Under the pieces are notes generated by a model, which saw only the letters and a program-made list of their open reading frames with translations, was not told the DNA's origin and ran no database searches. 64,000 nucleotides of DNA from NCBI GenBank assembly GCA_008477525.1, contig SPDT01000006.1, forward strand, positions 4,553,501 through 4,617,500, written 5' to 3'. Shown in pieces: positions 1-12,325 of the stretch (its first letter is position 1; each line of letters begins with the position of its first letter). The stretch is from Hypomyces perniciosus (Eukaryota > Ascomycota > Sordariomycetes > Hypocreales > Hypocreaceae). The position numbers were made by a program, and so were the translations under genes.

Positions 1-365
1 CCATGGATGCTTCAACAGCCTTGTGCGCCTCCGGCCCTGCCTTCTACTCTCTGATTCTTGAGGCTGCCATCGATGGAGCTGTGGCCATGGGTCTTCCCCG
101 TGCTGAGGCGACGAGAATGGCAGCACAGACTATGCGAGGAACTACGGGGCTCGTCCAAAATGGAGAGCACCCAGCTCTCATCAGAGAAAAGGTCTGCAGC
201 CCTGGCGGATGCAGCATTGGTGGAGTTCTAGTCCTCGAAGAGGGACGAGTGCGCGGAACAGTATCGAGGGCTGTACGGGAAGCTACCGTTGTTGCAAGTC
301 AGCTCGGCAAGGGTGTTCAGGGAGTCAACGGAACTAGGTTTAACACTCCTCAGCATCACGACTAG
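1..365 (+). CDS. PRO3: Pyrroline-5-carboxylate reductase, C-terminal part (5' end outside window)
   Basis: This is the C-terminal dimerisation domain of delta-1-pyrroline-5-carboxylate reductase, which makes proline from P5C with NAD(P)H, normally in the cytosol. The frame is already open at the left edge, so the Rossmann domain and true start lie outside; the Met at position 3 is internal. The family hallmark is visible as DASTALCASGPAF (usual form DAxTALSGSGPAY), followed by the helical AAIDGAVAMGLPRAEA and the SPGG loop (CSPGGCSIGGV). The stop TAG is at 363-365. The 208 bp after it separate it from the convergently transcribed HAT1. Identity is secure at family level; the symbol follows the yeast gene. 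Confidence 0.9.
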   Translation, partial: MDASTALCASGPAFYSLILEAAIDGAVAMGLPRAEATRMAAQTMRGTTGLVQNGEHPALIREKVCSPGGCSIGGVLVLEEGRVRGTVSRAVREATVVASQLGKGVQGVNGTRFNTPQHHD

Positions 366-573
366 ATATAGAGATGGAGGGACTGTTCTTCTTGCTTTTT
401 CTTAGCGAAGCATTCGGGATGCTCTTAATAGGTCTGTTACCTAGCATACAATACAATACACTATAATACATGAAGCCTTACGCCTTGTACCTTGGTGGAA
501 ACCCAAACGCCATGCACTTTTCTGTCTCAGTCCAGCGGAAGTCCTTGCATTCCCTTACATCGATGTCATCCAT

Positions 574-2146
574 TCAAGCATCCTCAACTTTCGCCTTCTT
601 GCTCGACGCCACCTCGTCAAGAGGTTCATCCAGTTTCCGTTTGCCATTAGCGACGGGTTGAGGCGTCTGGGATCGCTTCATAGCACGCTCATGAGCCGCG
701 AGAAGTCTTGCATACTCCAGCTCGACGCTACCTAGAGTTTCTGAAAGCTTCTCGATTCTCTCACCAAGGTCTATTTGTGAAAGGACATCTTTGTTATGTC
801 GATAAAGTCGTTGCTTGACAACCAATTGCCAGAGCCTTTCTTGGTGCTTATCCTGTTTTGTCGGAGGAGGGAGATCCCCTCCCAAGGACATACTCGGCCG
901 TACTGATTCCGGAAGCTGAGACATCAAATGCATCTCAAGAACACGAGAGAATTGTCTCGGGGCGATTTTGGCCTTGAGTCGTATCGTCTCAAGGTTCTCC
1001 TCTCCGACAATTAGGCGAGGCACGGCTCCAGATTTCGGTATTGACACACTGGTATCGAAGCGAAGCGAGTTGAACTCGGGCATAGTGCGCAGGAAGGCCA
1101 AGTCGCAAGTGTCTCGCAAATCATCAAATGCCTCATTAGGGTTCTCCACCGTGAATTCATGTGTCTGGGCGAGTTTATGATAGTACTCGAACATGGTCTT
1201 GTACAGTAGAGCACCATTGCCCTTGCCCTGGAATGGAGGAATGATGACAAACTGGGAGAGCCTTGTCCGACAAGGAAGTTCGGTGAGGTCCGTGTCACCT
1301 TTTGGCAGCTCCCAATCATCCTTTGGCGATGCAGGCGGTGTTGGGGGTTGGAAATAGAAGAATCGGTACACTGTGGCGTATCCTACGAAGACGTACGAGC
1401 TCTTTTCTGGGTCGTCGGCGGACTTTTGCTTGCGGTAGAGAAAAAAGACCGTCCATCGATCGGCATCTGATAGATCCAGCTCCGCTGAATCTGACTCCGG
1501 GTCGTGTCCGATATAAGATCCTCCTTCAATGAACAACGGAACGAAGATCTGGATGCGACTGTTCAACTGCTTCACGGCCGGGTCTGCCAGGTTGCCTTTC
1601 CAGACTTCATATTGGCCATCAGGCCCCTCCATGGTAGTGTGCAGGGTTCCGGGAGGAGACCAGTTGTCGCCAAGCTGCTGGGTACTGTTGTCAAAGTCCG
1701 ATCCCTTGACAAATGCGACTATCCAAAGTCAGAAACAACGATACGCGTAGTTGGGCGTATGTATCACAGGCGCAACAAACCTTTAGGGAGATGTCCTTCT
1801 TCTTCCAAAATCCCAGCTACATCAGTCGGCCCATCTTCACCTATGGGTCTGAACTTCTTGCTGTACGAAAGACGCAAGTGCGGTCGCATGTCATTGGCAC
1901 GGTATCGCAGGTGAATCTTGAGATCCTTATATCCAAAGATCTTCTCATCGTCGCCGAAAATGGGGTACGTGAACCTGGGATGAAACGTCGCCACGGTTTT
2001 GAGGCCCGATTTCGACGGCGAAACGAGGCTGATGGTCAGCGCATCGTTGGAGTCCTGCAGCCCTACTCCATGATTTAGCACTTTGCGATCAAAGAAGCAC
2101 TCATACAAAGGTACTCACACTCCTCAAGGTCGGGGAGAGCTGACAT
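574..2146 (-). CDS. HAT1: Histone acetyltransferase type B catalytic subunit Hat1
   Basis: Hat1 acetylates newly made histone H4 (K5/K12) before chromatin assembly, working with a WD-repeat Hat2 partner. Exons on the minus strand: 2119-2146, 1781-2062, 574-1718 (484 aa). The first exon is only 28 nt; joining it to the next rebuilds a Trp codon and gives EEWLQDSNDALTISLV, as in other fungal Hat1 N-termini. The N-terminal Hat1 domain (YPIFGDDEKIFGYKDLKI) is followed by the acetyl-CoA binding motif A, PPFQGKGNGALLY (QGKGNG at about 267-272). The C-terminus is charged and ends in a KKAK-type basic stretch, a likely nuclear signal. Introns start with GTGAGT and GTTTGT and end in TAG. Length fits the family. 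Confidence 0.95.
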
Positions 2147-2617
2147 CGTGGACAGCACTCTGAGTCTTCGAAGCAAGCAAAAAATGGAAGAAAAAAAAAG
2201 GCCGTGACCAGAGAATGTAGGCGGACGAACTCGTGTTCTAGATGCGATGCGATGCTTTGCGCCAAAAGGTCTGATGTCGCGAAAGAGGCTTGACGAGCTC
2301 AGCTTTCGAAGCGCGCTTGTCCTTCGTATCTATGCAGCAGAAGCGCGTCTGCACGCGATTCAATTAAGTTGGCGTGCGACCTGCTGGAGCCCCATTTTTA
2401 AGGCACCAAGAAGTCCAATGCCTTACGAGGAGGTACAAGGTAGTTACGTCACGCCAGGGATTTCAATGGTCCCTTGTGGGTCTGTGCAGCCTAGAGGGCG
2501 ATTGTCGATTGTCGCACTTTCATCATCCAACTCTCCATCTTTGGCTTCCGATTGCGCTGGACGGAGTCTTTGTTTGGTTTCACACGCGCGCATGGCTTTC
2601 GTCTCAGACACTTCATC
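2147..2617. promoter_or_regulatory. Divergent intergenic region HAT1 / LMBR1-family gene
   Basis: These 471 bp lie between the divergently transcribed HAT1 and LMBR1-family starts and must contain both promoters. I see a purine-rich stretch at about 2178-2200 and no convincing TATA box, repeat or extra coding exon. Confidence 0.5.
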
Positions 2618-4763
2618 ATGACGGATATTTCGCGCAGTCCAGTGCCCGTTGGCTCCGCAATATTCTCGGTGTTTGCGCTGCTTCTAATATCTCTCGGCGT
2701 GCTTCTTATCCTACGGCACTATCTCCCGCTTCGAACGACGCCAGGCTTTTATCTTGTTCCGATCTTCTTCGCTCTGTGGCTCCCGTCGATCCTCGTTCTT
2801 CTTGTGCCAATCGATCTCGCTTCGAGTGCGATAACAGACGATGTGGCCTCGAGAGGCATCTGGCTGCCGCAGCGGGTGGTGTTGGTGTCGTGGCGCATCA
2901 CCTACTGGCTCACTTTTGCCTTGACTTGGTATGGCAGCACTTCATTTTGCACATGGTTTCACTCCTCTAATAATAAGTCACAGGTTTATCCTCCCAATCC
3001 TTGCCGAGTACTCCGACACCGGATATCGCGAGCCCAAAGATAAGCTAATGTACTCTCTCCGGTCAAACGCGCAGTTCTACGCCATTGTTCTCGGTGCCAG
3101 CTCCTTGGGCCTCGTATACGTCGTTACTGCCTTTGGATTTTCTGTCACGGCCCTCAAAACCCTCCTAATGGCATTGGCTTATTGTTGGGGCTTGATCTTG
3201 GCGATTTACCTTATGGGTCACGGCTTGGTTTCAATACCCCGACGCTTGATTCGCAACGCGAGTATTAGCGGGAGGCTACGGCGTTTGCAGACCAAAGCGC
3301 CCAAGGTGTACGAGAAGATGGAAGATTCCCTCGCGAGCCTTGAAGATATTGAATATCAAGTCTCCGAGCTCGGCCGGCGAAAGGTTGGAACCGCCATGGC
3401 CTTCCAAGACTGGATAGAGGAACTACAAGATATTGCAAATGTTCCAGAGTCTCAACCTCGGCCTGCGTTTAGTGACTCAGGGACGCAGAATCGAGTCGTA
3501 CCAAACGTCATTACCGAAAAGTACTTGGCCGACCTGACACGAAAATTAGTCCGAGCCCGTCATGCGCGGTCACGATACGTCGGTGACTGGGCTCGGCTGG
3601 TGCAAGAAGCTGCTGATGCGCAGAAGATTCTGGACGCAGTTGCATCCAAGAAGCTAGATTTTGGCAACACCTCACCCCATGCTGGATTCTGGGACAGGGT
3701 CACGATACTAACGCCATATACCCGATATGTGTATTACTACTTCGTCCTGCCCTATGTACAAGTGGCTTTGGGTATACTCTTGGCTGTAGCGTCTGCCTGT
3801 ATCGTGTGGTCCGAGATTGTTAAATTTCCTTTTCCAAAACTCTCCATTATCCGACTCAGTGTCGTCCACCACTGGGTTGGAGACAAAGCTCAGGTCGGGT
3901 TCGCGGGGCAAGTCATTTCAGCATTCTGGATCTGCTACATGTGCGCTGCCGCTCTGACGTCCATAGCGGAAGTGAAGGTCTGGCGCGGACGTGCTCTCGT
4001 TAAGAGGAACACGGGTTACGAAGCAGCGTTTTGGTATGCCACACAAGTGGCGAAACTCAGCGTTCCTCTATCCTACAACTTCCTTACTTTTCTCTCAAGT
4101 GAGGTGTATAAGAAGACGATCTTTTACAGTTTCCTTGGTAGGTTGATTGATCTCACCCCTGTAGGAAGAAGGTTTGATGACTTCTTCCCCATCTTCCTTG
4201 TCGTCCCTGTCGTGGCCGCTACATTTGGGGTGTATGGCAAGGTGAAGCGGTTGTTCGTAGGTTGGGATATTATTGGAGACGAGGAGGACAATCCGACAGG
4301 CTATGGCACGGGATCCTGGCGTGAGGGCCGGGATCTCATCGCCCGAGAGCTAGGGGGCAACTCGACCCCTCGGGGAAGGGATCAGGCCGCCAACGGTGTC
4401 TCCGGTCGTGGTGGGCGGGCAGCCCCAGTCTTGTCGGTTCCTGCGATTCGAGACTCAGTTGCTTCGCCGCCATCAAGATCCCCGGTCCGTTCATCCGCCA
4501 ACGCTCGCAGACTTGGACAGTCACGAGCTCGTTTCACCGACGAGCCACCAGAAGACGATAACATATTCTCTATCATTGGGCATCGCATGAAGAACACAGT
4601 CGACACTTTTGAGACCCCCAAGTGGCTACAAGACTTTGGCTCGGGCATTACAAAGCCGAAATGGATGGGTGGTGATGACGCCCCGTCGTCGAGTAATGGA
4701 GGCAACAACAGCTCAGACATCAGGAGGTGGTTTGGAGGCGGCGAGGGTCAGATCCGCCTTTAG
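2618..4763 (+). CDS. LMBR1-family polytopic membrane protein
   Basis: An LMBR1-like integral membrane protein (related to animal LMBRD2; the family is linked to membrane trafficking and receptor signalling, but the fungal role is unsettled). Exons 2618-2928 and 2984-4763 give 696 aa. The intron falls inside a Trp codon, giving the conserved TYWLTFALTWFILPIL. Several hydrophobic helices near the N-terminus (for example GSAIFSVFALLLISLGVLL and AIVLGASSLGLVYVVTAFGF) precede a soluble, partly coiled-coil loop (residues roughly 200-330). More membrane segments follow, including the conserved KLSVPLSYNFLTF region. The C-terminal 150 residues are polar and probably disordered. The chosen ATG is the first one giving a signal-anchor-like first helix. 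Confidence 0.88.
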
Positions 4764-5249
4764 GAGTCTGTTTTTGTTTTCGTCGTACTACTATTCTGGT
4801 GGCACATCCTGGATTTTTGGGAAAACAAGCGCTATTTGGGTCGGCTATTGCATTGTTCGGAGTTGAGGAGTGGCGGCTACGGATCTTTCGGCCTGATATT
4901 TCTTAGATCCATAGATTTTTGACTTGTCAGCCACGTTTGTCAATTCATCCTCCAGCATGATAAGGAGGTATAATAATCAATTTTTATAAGTTATGTATCA
5001 ATCTAATTAATGACCAATTACCCAGAGTATGACCTTCGCACATGATGCCATCATACATGAAGATATATTCGTCCTGTATCGGTTCGTAAATCGTCAGTCA
5101 TAAACATGTTTCCCAAGAATGTATGTCAAATCCACCAATATTTCGCCCAACATATCCCTCATAAGTATCACCCTTCTCTCTCTCATCAAAAACAATGTCG
5201 AAATGCCTGCCCCTTCTTCGCAATCAGAGAGCAAAAAGCGTCGTAACCA
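4764..5249. other. Convergent intergenic spacer
   Basis: This is the 3' spacer between the LMBR1-family gene (plus strand) and the CorA-like gene (minus strand). It is AT-rich around 4965-5010 (short poly-T/A runs that could serve 3' end formation). No coding exon or RNA gene was seen. Confidence 0.5.
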
Positions 5250-6944
5250 TCACAAAGCCGGGTTCATGGTGTTCCACGTACTCGCCTTACTCACAGTCCT
5301 TTTTCGCAAACTGCGCATAATCTCCTTTTCCATTATTCCAATCTCCTTCTCCAGGTCTTTGTCGTCTTTGGCGTATTGCGCCTCTTTGCGGCGGTCCCAC
5401 CATGTCCAAACGCCAACGATGACAGCTGTGACAGGGATTGTGATGATGAAGTAGACCCATAGCCATTTGGAGATGACAGGATCGGCACCTAGGAGGTTGG
5501 GTATGTGTTAGTATAGAACTCTTAGAACAAACGGAATACATTATGAACGATGGATGGACTGTTGTGGCAGAGGCAGATGGTTTCACTCACCGGCTTGAAA
5601 GTTGAAGAAAGTCATGGAAAACACCGAGGCAAGATACGTCCCCGGGAGGAATAGAGCTCCCAGGAGCGAAATCATCTTCATAGCTGTGCTGTCCCTCTTA
5701 CTAGCGTGCGCAATCCGGCGTTGCTCTCCTGCAATCTCCAGGTTCAGCCTCGCCTCTCTCTGAGACATGATATTGTACAACTAAACCGCATAATGTCAGC
5801 AAACCAAGAAGAACAAAAGGAGGAGGGAGGTGGATATGAGAGCTTACCGCTTCGCGTTGCACCTTCAGTCGCGCCAGCGTAGTATGGATATAATTCTCCA
5901 GCCCCTTGAGCTTCACCTTGTAAAACTCAATCCGCGAGAGCATACTCCTATGCACCTTGTCGATCTCCTTTCTCAGAGCAGCCTCCTCGGGCGTCACGTC
6001 ATCTCTGTCAAACTTCACCCACATGTCCTTGAACCTCTCCATGGCCAAATCCATCTCGCTCACCAGGGCAAAATACGCCTGTGGGCGCTTCCACATGACA
6101 TTGCTATGACACTCGACCAAGTCCCGGTTCAAGCCTTCGATTTCCAGCACCTCGTCTTGGAAATACTGCTCTCCTTGGTCGACCTCGTTGCGCAGACTAA
6201 CCGCGTTTTCCAAGCGCCGCAACCAATCCCGCGCCTCGCGCTGCTTTACGTCGTTGGAGAGCGAGAGGTCGTATGAAAGGATGATCATGGGCAGCAACAT
6301 GGGATGGCCAACCTGCTGAGCACACGAACGCAGATGCTTCAGCGCCGCTTCGACATCCGAGCTCTCCGTGCCTTTCACGAAGCCCGTCGTGATGCTCGTC
6401 GCGAAGCAATGCGAGAGCATCACCTCCCACCCGCGCGTCCGGCCCTTCTTACGAACATCAGACTTGCGGTGGAGGATTTGCAAATGCGGGTTCTCGTCAT
6501 CCTGATCATAGGCGCTCCAGAAAAACGGCCCGACCACAGCACTCGTCTCAATGCCCCGGAAGGGCAAGCGGAACGTCCTGACCATGCTGTCGTATGCATC
6601 CTTTTGCAAGGAGATGACCCTGGCCGCAAAGGTGTCCTTGTCAGTGGCCTTCTTCTGCACGACGAGACGCAGGCCGCTGAGCAGTTTCGTGCCCTCGCGC
6701 ATCTTTTCCGGCGGCGCAAAGGCGCCACGGCGGTTGAGGAAGTTTTCGAATTCATCGTCAGTCAACGGATGCTCCTCCACTGAGTTGTAAAACGAGTCCT
6801 GGGATGGAACAAATAAGTCAGCGTTCTGCAAGCTCCGTCATCCTGACGTCCACTCACCGAGTAGTTGAAAATCTCAACATAACTCGTTTTCTCCCGCACA
6901 ACCCTGCACTCATCGACAAACTGCCGAAACATGTAATCATCCAT
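5250..6944 (-). CDS. CorA-like Mg2+ transporter-domain membrane protein
   Basis: A fungal member of the CorA metal-channel superfamily. Four exons: 6858-6944, 5848-6798, 5591-5780, 5250-5488 (488 aa), all with GTGAGT/GTAAGC donors. The long soluble domain ends in a coiled coil (SRIEFYKVKLKGLENYIHTT, then REARLNLEIAGEQRRIAHAS) leading to two C-terminal membrane segments: ISLLGALFLPGTYLASVFSM and WLWVYFIITIPVTAVIVGVW. That two-helix C-terminus is the CorA topology. The GMN selectivity signature expected after TM1 is not present; the sequence there is SMTFFNFQ, as is common in this fungal subfamily. Transport of Mg2+ is therefore not assured. Lower-coordinate exon choice is supported by frame and splice consensus; the cellular membrane is not predictable. 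Confidence 0.87.
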
Positions 6945-8175
6945 TTTTGGCGTCCAAAGGGAAGCTCTCCTCTCCGTATGCCAAGTCTCTGCTGAGCTAC
7001 TGTTCTGTTCGACTCTCTGTCAGTAATGAGGCCTCCAACGAAATCGATACATATATGTATGTATTGTCAGAGCAGAGCTTCCCGTACTTAACGTGCCTCG
7101 CCTCTCCAGTCCGAGTACTCCGCAAACTCACCCAATCCAATCCTCGGTGAGCTTTACAGATCAATAAACCCAATCTCCCCAGAAAATCTACGGAACACCG
7201 GGGAAACAGTCCAAAAATCGACACCTCCCAGCCTCACGAGTTTGAGCAGTAGCAATAGTAATCAGTAAGCCCCAAATCGGGGATAGAGGCTCGGGATAAT
7301 GGACCTGGCCCAGACCGCTGATACCAACTGCGGTAAGCCAGTGGGGGTTCGTCCCGCATTAATGGCTGGCCTGGGAAAGCTTATGTTGGCTTGTCCCTCT
7401 GAAATCAAGCGAGTCACAGCGTGTCCAGCGGACCTCCCTCCCCCCCCCCCCCCAATAGCGCCTAAGACACCCACTGAAGAGCCCTGTCTTGCCCGTTCCA
7501 GACCATTGCCCAGCCTCCATCCTGGATAGTCCTGGCCGAAGCTTGGCCTGCTGATAGCGGTTCCTGAGGGACTCGATAAGCTTAGAGGAGTACGAAGTAC
7601 TACTCCGTATCGAAATGCTGTACGCCGTACGAGTGCTCTATTGTATTGCTTCCCTGCAATTTCCACAGAACTTGGGCATCTGCCAGCAGAGCGCATCTCC
7701 TCCGTTTTACTTCGGTAAGGATGTAATAGTAACATTACTGCTACTAGTACGTACCTATCTACGAAGTACCTCTGCGTCAATGTCCAGCTTCAACGCCACG
7801 ATGTAACCTTCATGACCATCACAAGTAATCAATCCTGAGACAAACCATCACCCAACTCAGACATCATAAAAATACATCGTTGTCGGCGCCATTGGGCTCT
7901 CAACCGCACATGAATCATGGCTCCGGAGGCTGGTTATAGTATAGGTGTTTCGTATCGTTCGCTACCGCACAAGAGGAACTCCCTTTTTCTGCTTTTTCCC
8001 AGTTGAACCGCAACCAAGCCCATGACCAACCCCAGGAAGCCGCATACCGATCCATCACAAAGGCGCAACGGAATAATGCATCAATGACCCATGTCTCTCT
8101 TGCGCCCATCTCAAAGACTCGTCTTCTCGAGCATCATCATCCCTTTTCGCGTTCCAAAGCTTCATATACACATTC
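6945..8175. other. Intergenic region 5' of CorA-like gene and 3' of PKA gene
   Basis: This 1.2 kb noncoding stretch holds the CorA-like promoter and the 3' flank of the kinase gene. It contains a run of 14 C (7440-7453), one TACTCCGTA motif (7601-7609) and TACGAAGTAC (7591-7600). The longest open frame (7262-7780, minus) has no recognisable domain and I do not accept it. Confidence 0.5.
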
Positions 8176-10048
8176 TCAAAACTCCGTAAACAGGTGTCCG
8201 TATCTGAGGCACAGGTTAATTCCCACAACACCACTACCCGGCAATTATACAGGTCAAGACTCACTCGTCAGGTCCGCCCGGACCTCCGTACTTTTCAGGA
8301 TCTTCAGGATATCGGTCAAATTGGCTTGCGTCTCCCGATCCGGCCTTGACCGGAGGCGTGTAGGGCGCGTCAATGTCTTTGCGTGCTAATCTGTCCCATG
8401 TCACTTCTGCGAACCACGGGTGGTTCTTGACATCTTGTGATCCTCCAAACAGGTTTCCCAATCTCTTGGTCAGGTCTGCCGTAATCAGACGCTCCAGTAA
8501 GTTTTGGGCATCTGGATTTATGTAGGCAGGATACTTGACTTTCCCTTTGAGGATGTTTTCGTATATGCGCATTGGCGAACCGCTATCCCAGAATGGTGTG
8601 TAACCGCAGAGCATTTCGTATATCAGGATGCCGAGAGACCACCTAGGCATTGACCAGTCAATTGTACAGCTCGGCATCTCCGACTCATCACATGGCGCAC
8701 TCACCAGTCAACGGACTTGTTGTAGCCTTTGTTAGAAACCACCTCGGGGGCGAGGTAGTCTGGAGTGCCGCAAAGGGTCCAGGTCTTGTCGGGCACCCGC
8801 TTGGCGAAGCCAAAATCAGTGATTTTAAGATGGCCATGCCGGTCCAGCAGCAGGTTCTCAGGTTTCAGATCACGGTATATGATATTTTTGGAGTGTAGAT
8901 ATTCCAATGCCAATGTGGCCTCGGCAGCGTAAAACTTGGCAACGGGGTTCGGAAATCGCTACATTCGGAATCAAATCAAGTAAGCCAGAGTGCCTACGTA
9001 CGCCATGGAAGCTGTGCCAAAACAACATGAAACTTACCCCTGACTTTCTCAGCAGCGAAAAGAGCTCGCCACCCTCGACAAAGTCCATGACCATGTAAAG
9101 GTTCTTCCAGTCCTGGAAGGTTCCCCAGAGGGTAATCAGGAACGGGTGCTTGACATCACTCAACATGCGGCGCTCGTCGTTGGTATGCTCCACCTGCTTC
9201 ATCTTGACCACCTGAGCCTTTTTGAGCACCTTGACAGCATAGAAACGTTGGTTGTGCTTCGATTGAACCAGGTGGACTCGCCCGAAGCTACCAGTGCCGA
9301 GCGTCCTCAAGATCTCGAAGTCGGCCAACGAGTACTTGCCCTTTGTGACGCGGGGCTGAGATTCAGAGAGCTGCTGTTGATGGTGCACATGATGCGGAGG
9401 GTGCGGCGGCTGTTGATGCTGCAGATCGGACTGTTGTGGTTGTTGCATTGTCGACACGGGGTGGTGCTGATGTAGCTGTTGCTGTTGCTGCTGTTGCAAA
9501 TGGGCTGCGGCAGCAGGGTCGCCTGTCGGATTGGTCGCGTGGGACATCTGAGAGCCTAGCGAAGCGGCTGCATACGGCGAGGAGGAGTAGGTGTTGGCTG
9601 AGCCGTCATTCTGGGGAGAATTGATTAGGTTGCTGATGGTAGGGAGGTTCTGCGAGTCGTGGGCCATGGACGCCGGCGTCGCGTAAGAAGAGGGGCCCTG
9701 TATGTTGACAGGGTTCATGTTCAGTGGCGGCTGCTGTTCGTGCTCAAGCGGGCTCGTGGCGATAGTCGAGGTCGTCGTCGTTCCGGTTGCCACCTTGTAT
9801 TGCTGCTCGACGGGATTTGGCGTGGACGCAGGCGCGGACGGCGAGATTGAACCGGGCGAAGCTGTAGAGCCTCCCGGCACGGGCAGCGATCGCGGCTGCT
9901 GAAACGACGGCGACTCGAAAGACCTGTTGGCTGGCGGCGCAACGGGGCTGGTGGGGGTGTGGTTGATGTTGCTTGTCGTAGACACAGAGGGGTCAGAGCT
10001 GCCCTCTTTTGTCCGCTTCTTCTTGAGGAATCCGCCGAGGGAAGGCAT
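8176..10048 (-). CDS. cAMP-dependent protein kinase catalytic subunit (PKA C)
   Basis: An AGC-family Ser/Thr kinase, the catalytic subunit released from its regulatory partner by cAMP; in filamentous fungi it controls growth, conidiation and virulence traits. Exons 9038-10048, 8705-8958, 8265-8642 and 8176-8203 (556 aa). Residues 1-238 are a low-complexity N-terminal extension rich in Pro, Ser, Gln and His. The kinase starts near residue 239: glycine loop GTGSFG (251-256), VAIK-type Lys in YAVKVLKK (about 273), catalytic loop [11 protein letters not shown] in ITDFGFAKR, activation segment [14 protein letters not shown]. The last exon is 28 nt and supplies the tail EYGHLFTEF, the hydrophobic FxxF motif of PKA. 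Without it the frame would stop at GGPDE and lose that motif. Confidence 0.95.
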
Positions 10049-12325
10049 AAGGTCGTGGCACGGCGTTAACGGTTCGGAAAAGAGGCGCTCAAGAGGGCCC
10101 GAAGGGAGCTGGAATTGAGGGGAAGGTCGGCTCGAGCAGCCGTAGCGGGAGGCGATTGCGTCCGTCCTTGCCGATCAATCAAAACGGAGCCGCCCGGGTT
10201 TGCTAGGCTCAGACTCAGGCTCAGGCTCGACAGTCGCCAGGCCCTCTGACTCTGGCCTGGTGCTGGTTTGGTGGTAATAGTAATAGTAGTAGTAGTACGG
10301 AGTAGTAGCAGTACTGAAGCTGATGCTGGTGCAGGCCGCTGGCTGGTGGCGCAGGCCTGGCGGCAGGCGGATGCGGGAGCGGGTACTAATAATGGCAGCT
10401 CGAGTCAATAGTATTATATAGCAGTAGTAGTAGTATATACGAAGTAGGAGAAGCCAGGACACGATAGATTAGGCCGCTGCAGTATAAAAGGGTGGACGAT
10501 GGCACACTCGCTGTCAATGCTTCGATGCGATTGAACGATTGAACGGTGACGCAATGAGATGGAGAGGAGAGAGAGAGGTCCTTGTTTCGTCTGGTTTCCT
10601 TTTCAGCTTCCGCTTGCTGACTGGCACAGACTAGCCAATTGCACACTCTCTCCGTGCCCAGAGACGAAAACAAGACCGTCCGTCAGCCTCTTAGCACATT
10701 CCACACAACGGGTAGCCAACTTGACGAAAGATCCCGGAGGTGGCTCAAGCCATACGGTGCACCTAACTGATGGTCGGAGCGGGAGAAAGGTCGAGCGTCA
10801 TAGCTCGCCGTAGGCTGCTATAAAGTTTTACTGGATGGAAAGCTGGAGGATGCTTCAGGTTGATTTCTTGTCCCGTTTTCTTTTCTTTTTTTCTGCGATA
10901 ATCTTATGCCTCTTGCGCGGACTTCAGGTGGTGGCCGTAGCTGCAGCATGCGCGCTCGGATACTCTCGAACGGCTGGCAATTGATCGGAGAACGCCTAAG
11001 CGATTGGAGCGGGCAATTGACGGGTAAAAAATATAGGGGATACTATGTGATGTAATAGGAATGACCATTATCTGTGTGCCAGATCGATCCAGCTGATGGG
11101 GATGGATGAATGATCAAGTTAATAAGTAGAGTGAGGGGTCATAAAGTGCCGAATTGGAGCTCTGAAAGCGGGAGCTTCTTTGGCGAGACTAGCTAGTATT
11201 AATAGATTGGATCGAAGATGGTTCCCAATGCACAACACGTCTGCTTGCGGCAATGGGAATGGCGAATGGCGCGGGGGATCGTACAATTATGGAGTACAAG
11301 TAACGATAGCACCCTTAGCAATCAGTATATATATGTAGGTGAAAATGTCGGTTTGGGGTCTCAATTGAAGGATCTGTTGTCAATTGAACAGCTCTGGAGA
11401 TGGGACAAGCATTGGAATGAGAGAAGAAAGGCAAACTCTGGGTCATTGATCGATGACGGGTATGCCCTCATCTCTAGACAGTCTTTGACGATTCGTTGCG
11501 CCATCAAACTCTATATACATAGTCGATGTGAGCTTTGGTGAGAGAGGGGCCACAATCCGGTATGGCGATTTACATGCGAGCTTGTCTAGCTTGTCCCCCC
11601 TAATATGCTATCCGAGTCTGGTCAGGCAGCAATTCGGAGTCAAAAGCCGAAAAGCAACGAGCAACCAACATCCGAGTACACGGCACGATATTATTAGTAT
11701 CATCATCATAGGAGTCGACATGTTGCTGCTAACAATACGGAGTAGGCGGCTCGTGAATGTGTCCCGGCTGCGCTACCCTGAAGCTCCACGGGCCAATATG
11801 GGGTCAAGATGCCCAGAATCCACGCAACATGCTGCATGCTCTCAGGGGAAACCTCACACCAGCCTTCTCCTTTCCTCGGCACGGAATGAGATGCACTCCT
11901 TGAATTCTGAATGGATCATGTCAAAGTCCTCCATCTCCTGACATGGAACTGCTCCGCCTCACGCTCGCGGTGGAGATTCGCAGCCAACAATTAGGCAAGC
12001 AGCATTTTCCAGGCACATCGGATGGTCCATAATAGCAGAAAAACTCCCCTGAGAATAGACGAGCAGTGCCAAGGAGTAGCCACCAAACACTGAACAAGGC
12101 TATCCTAGCAGACACATATAGCATCCATGTACTTTTCTTTTTGACCAAATCAACACACCCACCTACTCCTCGACTATCAATGCCTACCTACATGCTCAGA
12201 CAGACAAGGTCCCGAGATAACAAAGGAAAATGCTAGTCCATATTGTGAAATTTTTGGATAGTCGGTGTTCGTCAACCCTAGGCTCCCTCCCCTTGTATGC
12301 GCGCCCGCATCACAGCCATCGCTTT
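10049..12325. other. Upstream region of the PKA gene and 3' flank of the lectin gene
   Basis: About 2.3 kb without a credible gene. It includes GTA-triplet-rich sequence at about 10272-10312 with TACGGAGTA (10296-10304), and another copy at 11736-11744. Small open frames (for example 11218-11541 and 11528-11941, plus) have no known domain, no matching splice pattern and look random. A long upstream region is plausible for a regulated kinase gene. Confidence 0.45.

Noticed and set aside
7262..7780. 172-codon minus-strand frame
   Set aside because: No domain; contains a poly-Gly run caused by the C14 tract; likely chance.
10483..10490. TATAAAAG box on the plus strand
   Set aside because: No gene follows on that strand; the nearby PKA gene is on the minus strand.
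11218..11941. Two overlapping plus-strand frames of 107 and 137 codons
   Set aside because: No family resemblance and no intron or start context to support them.
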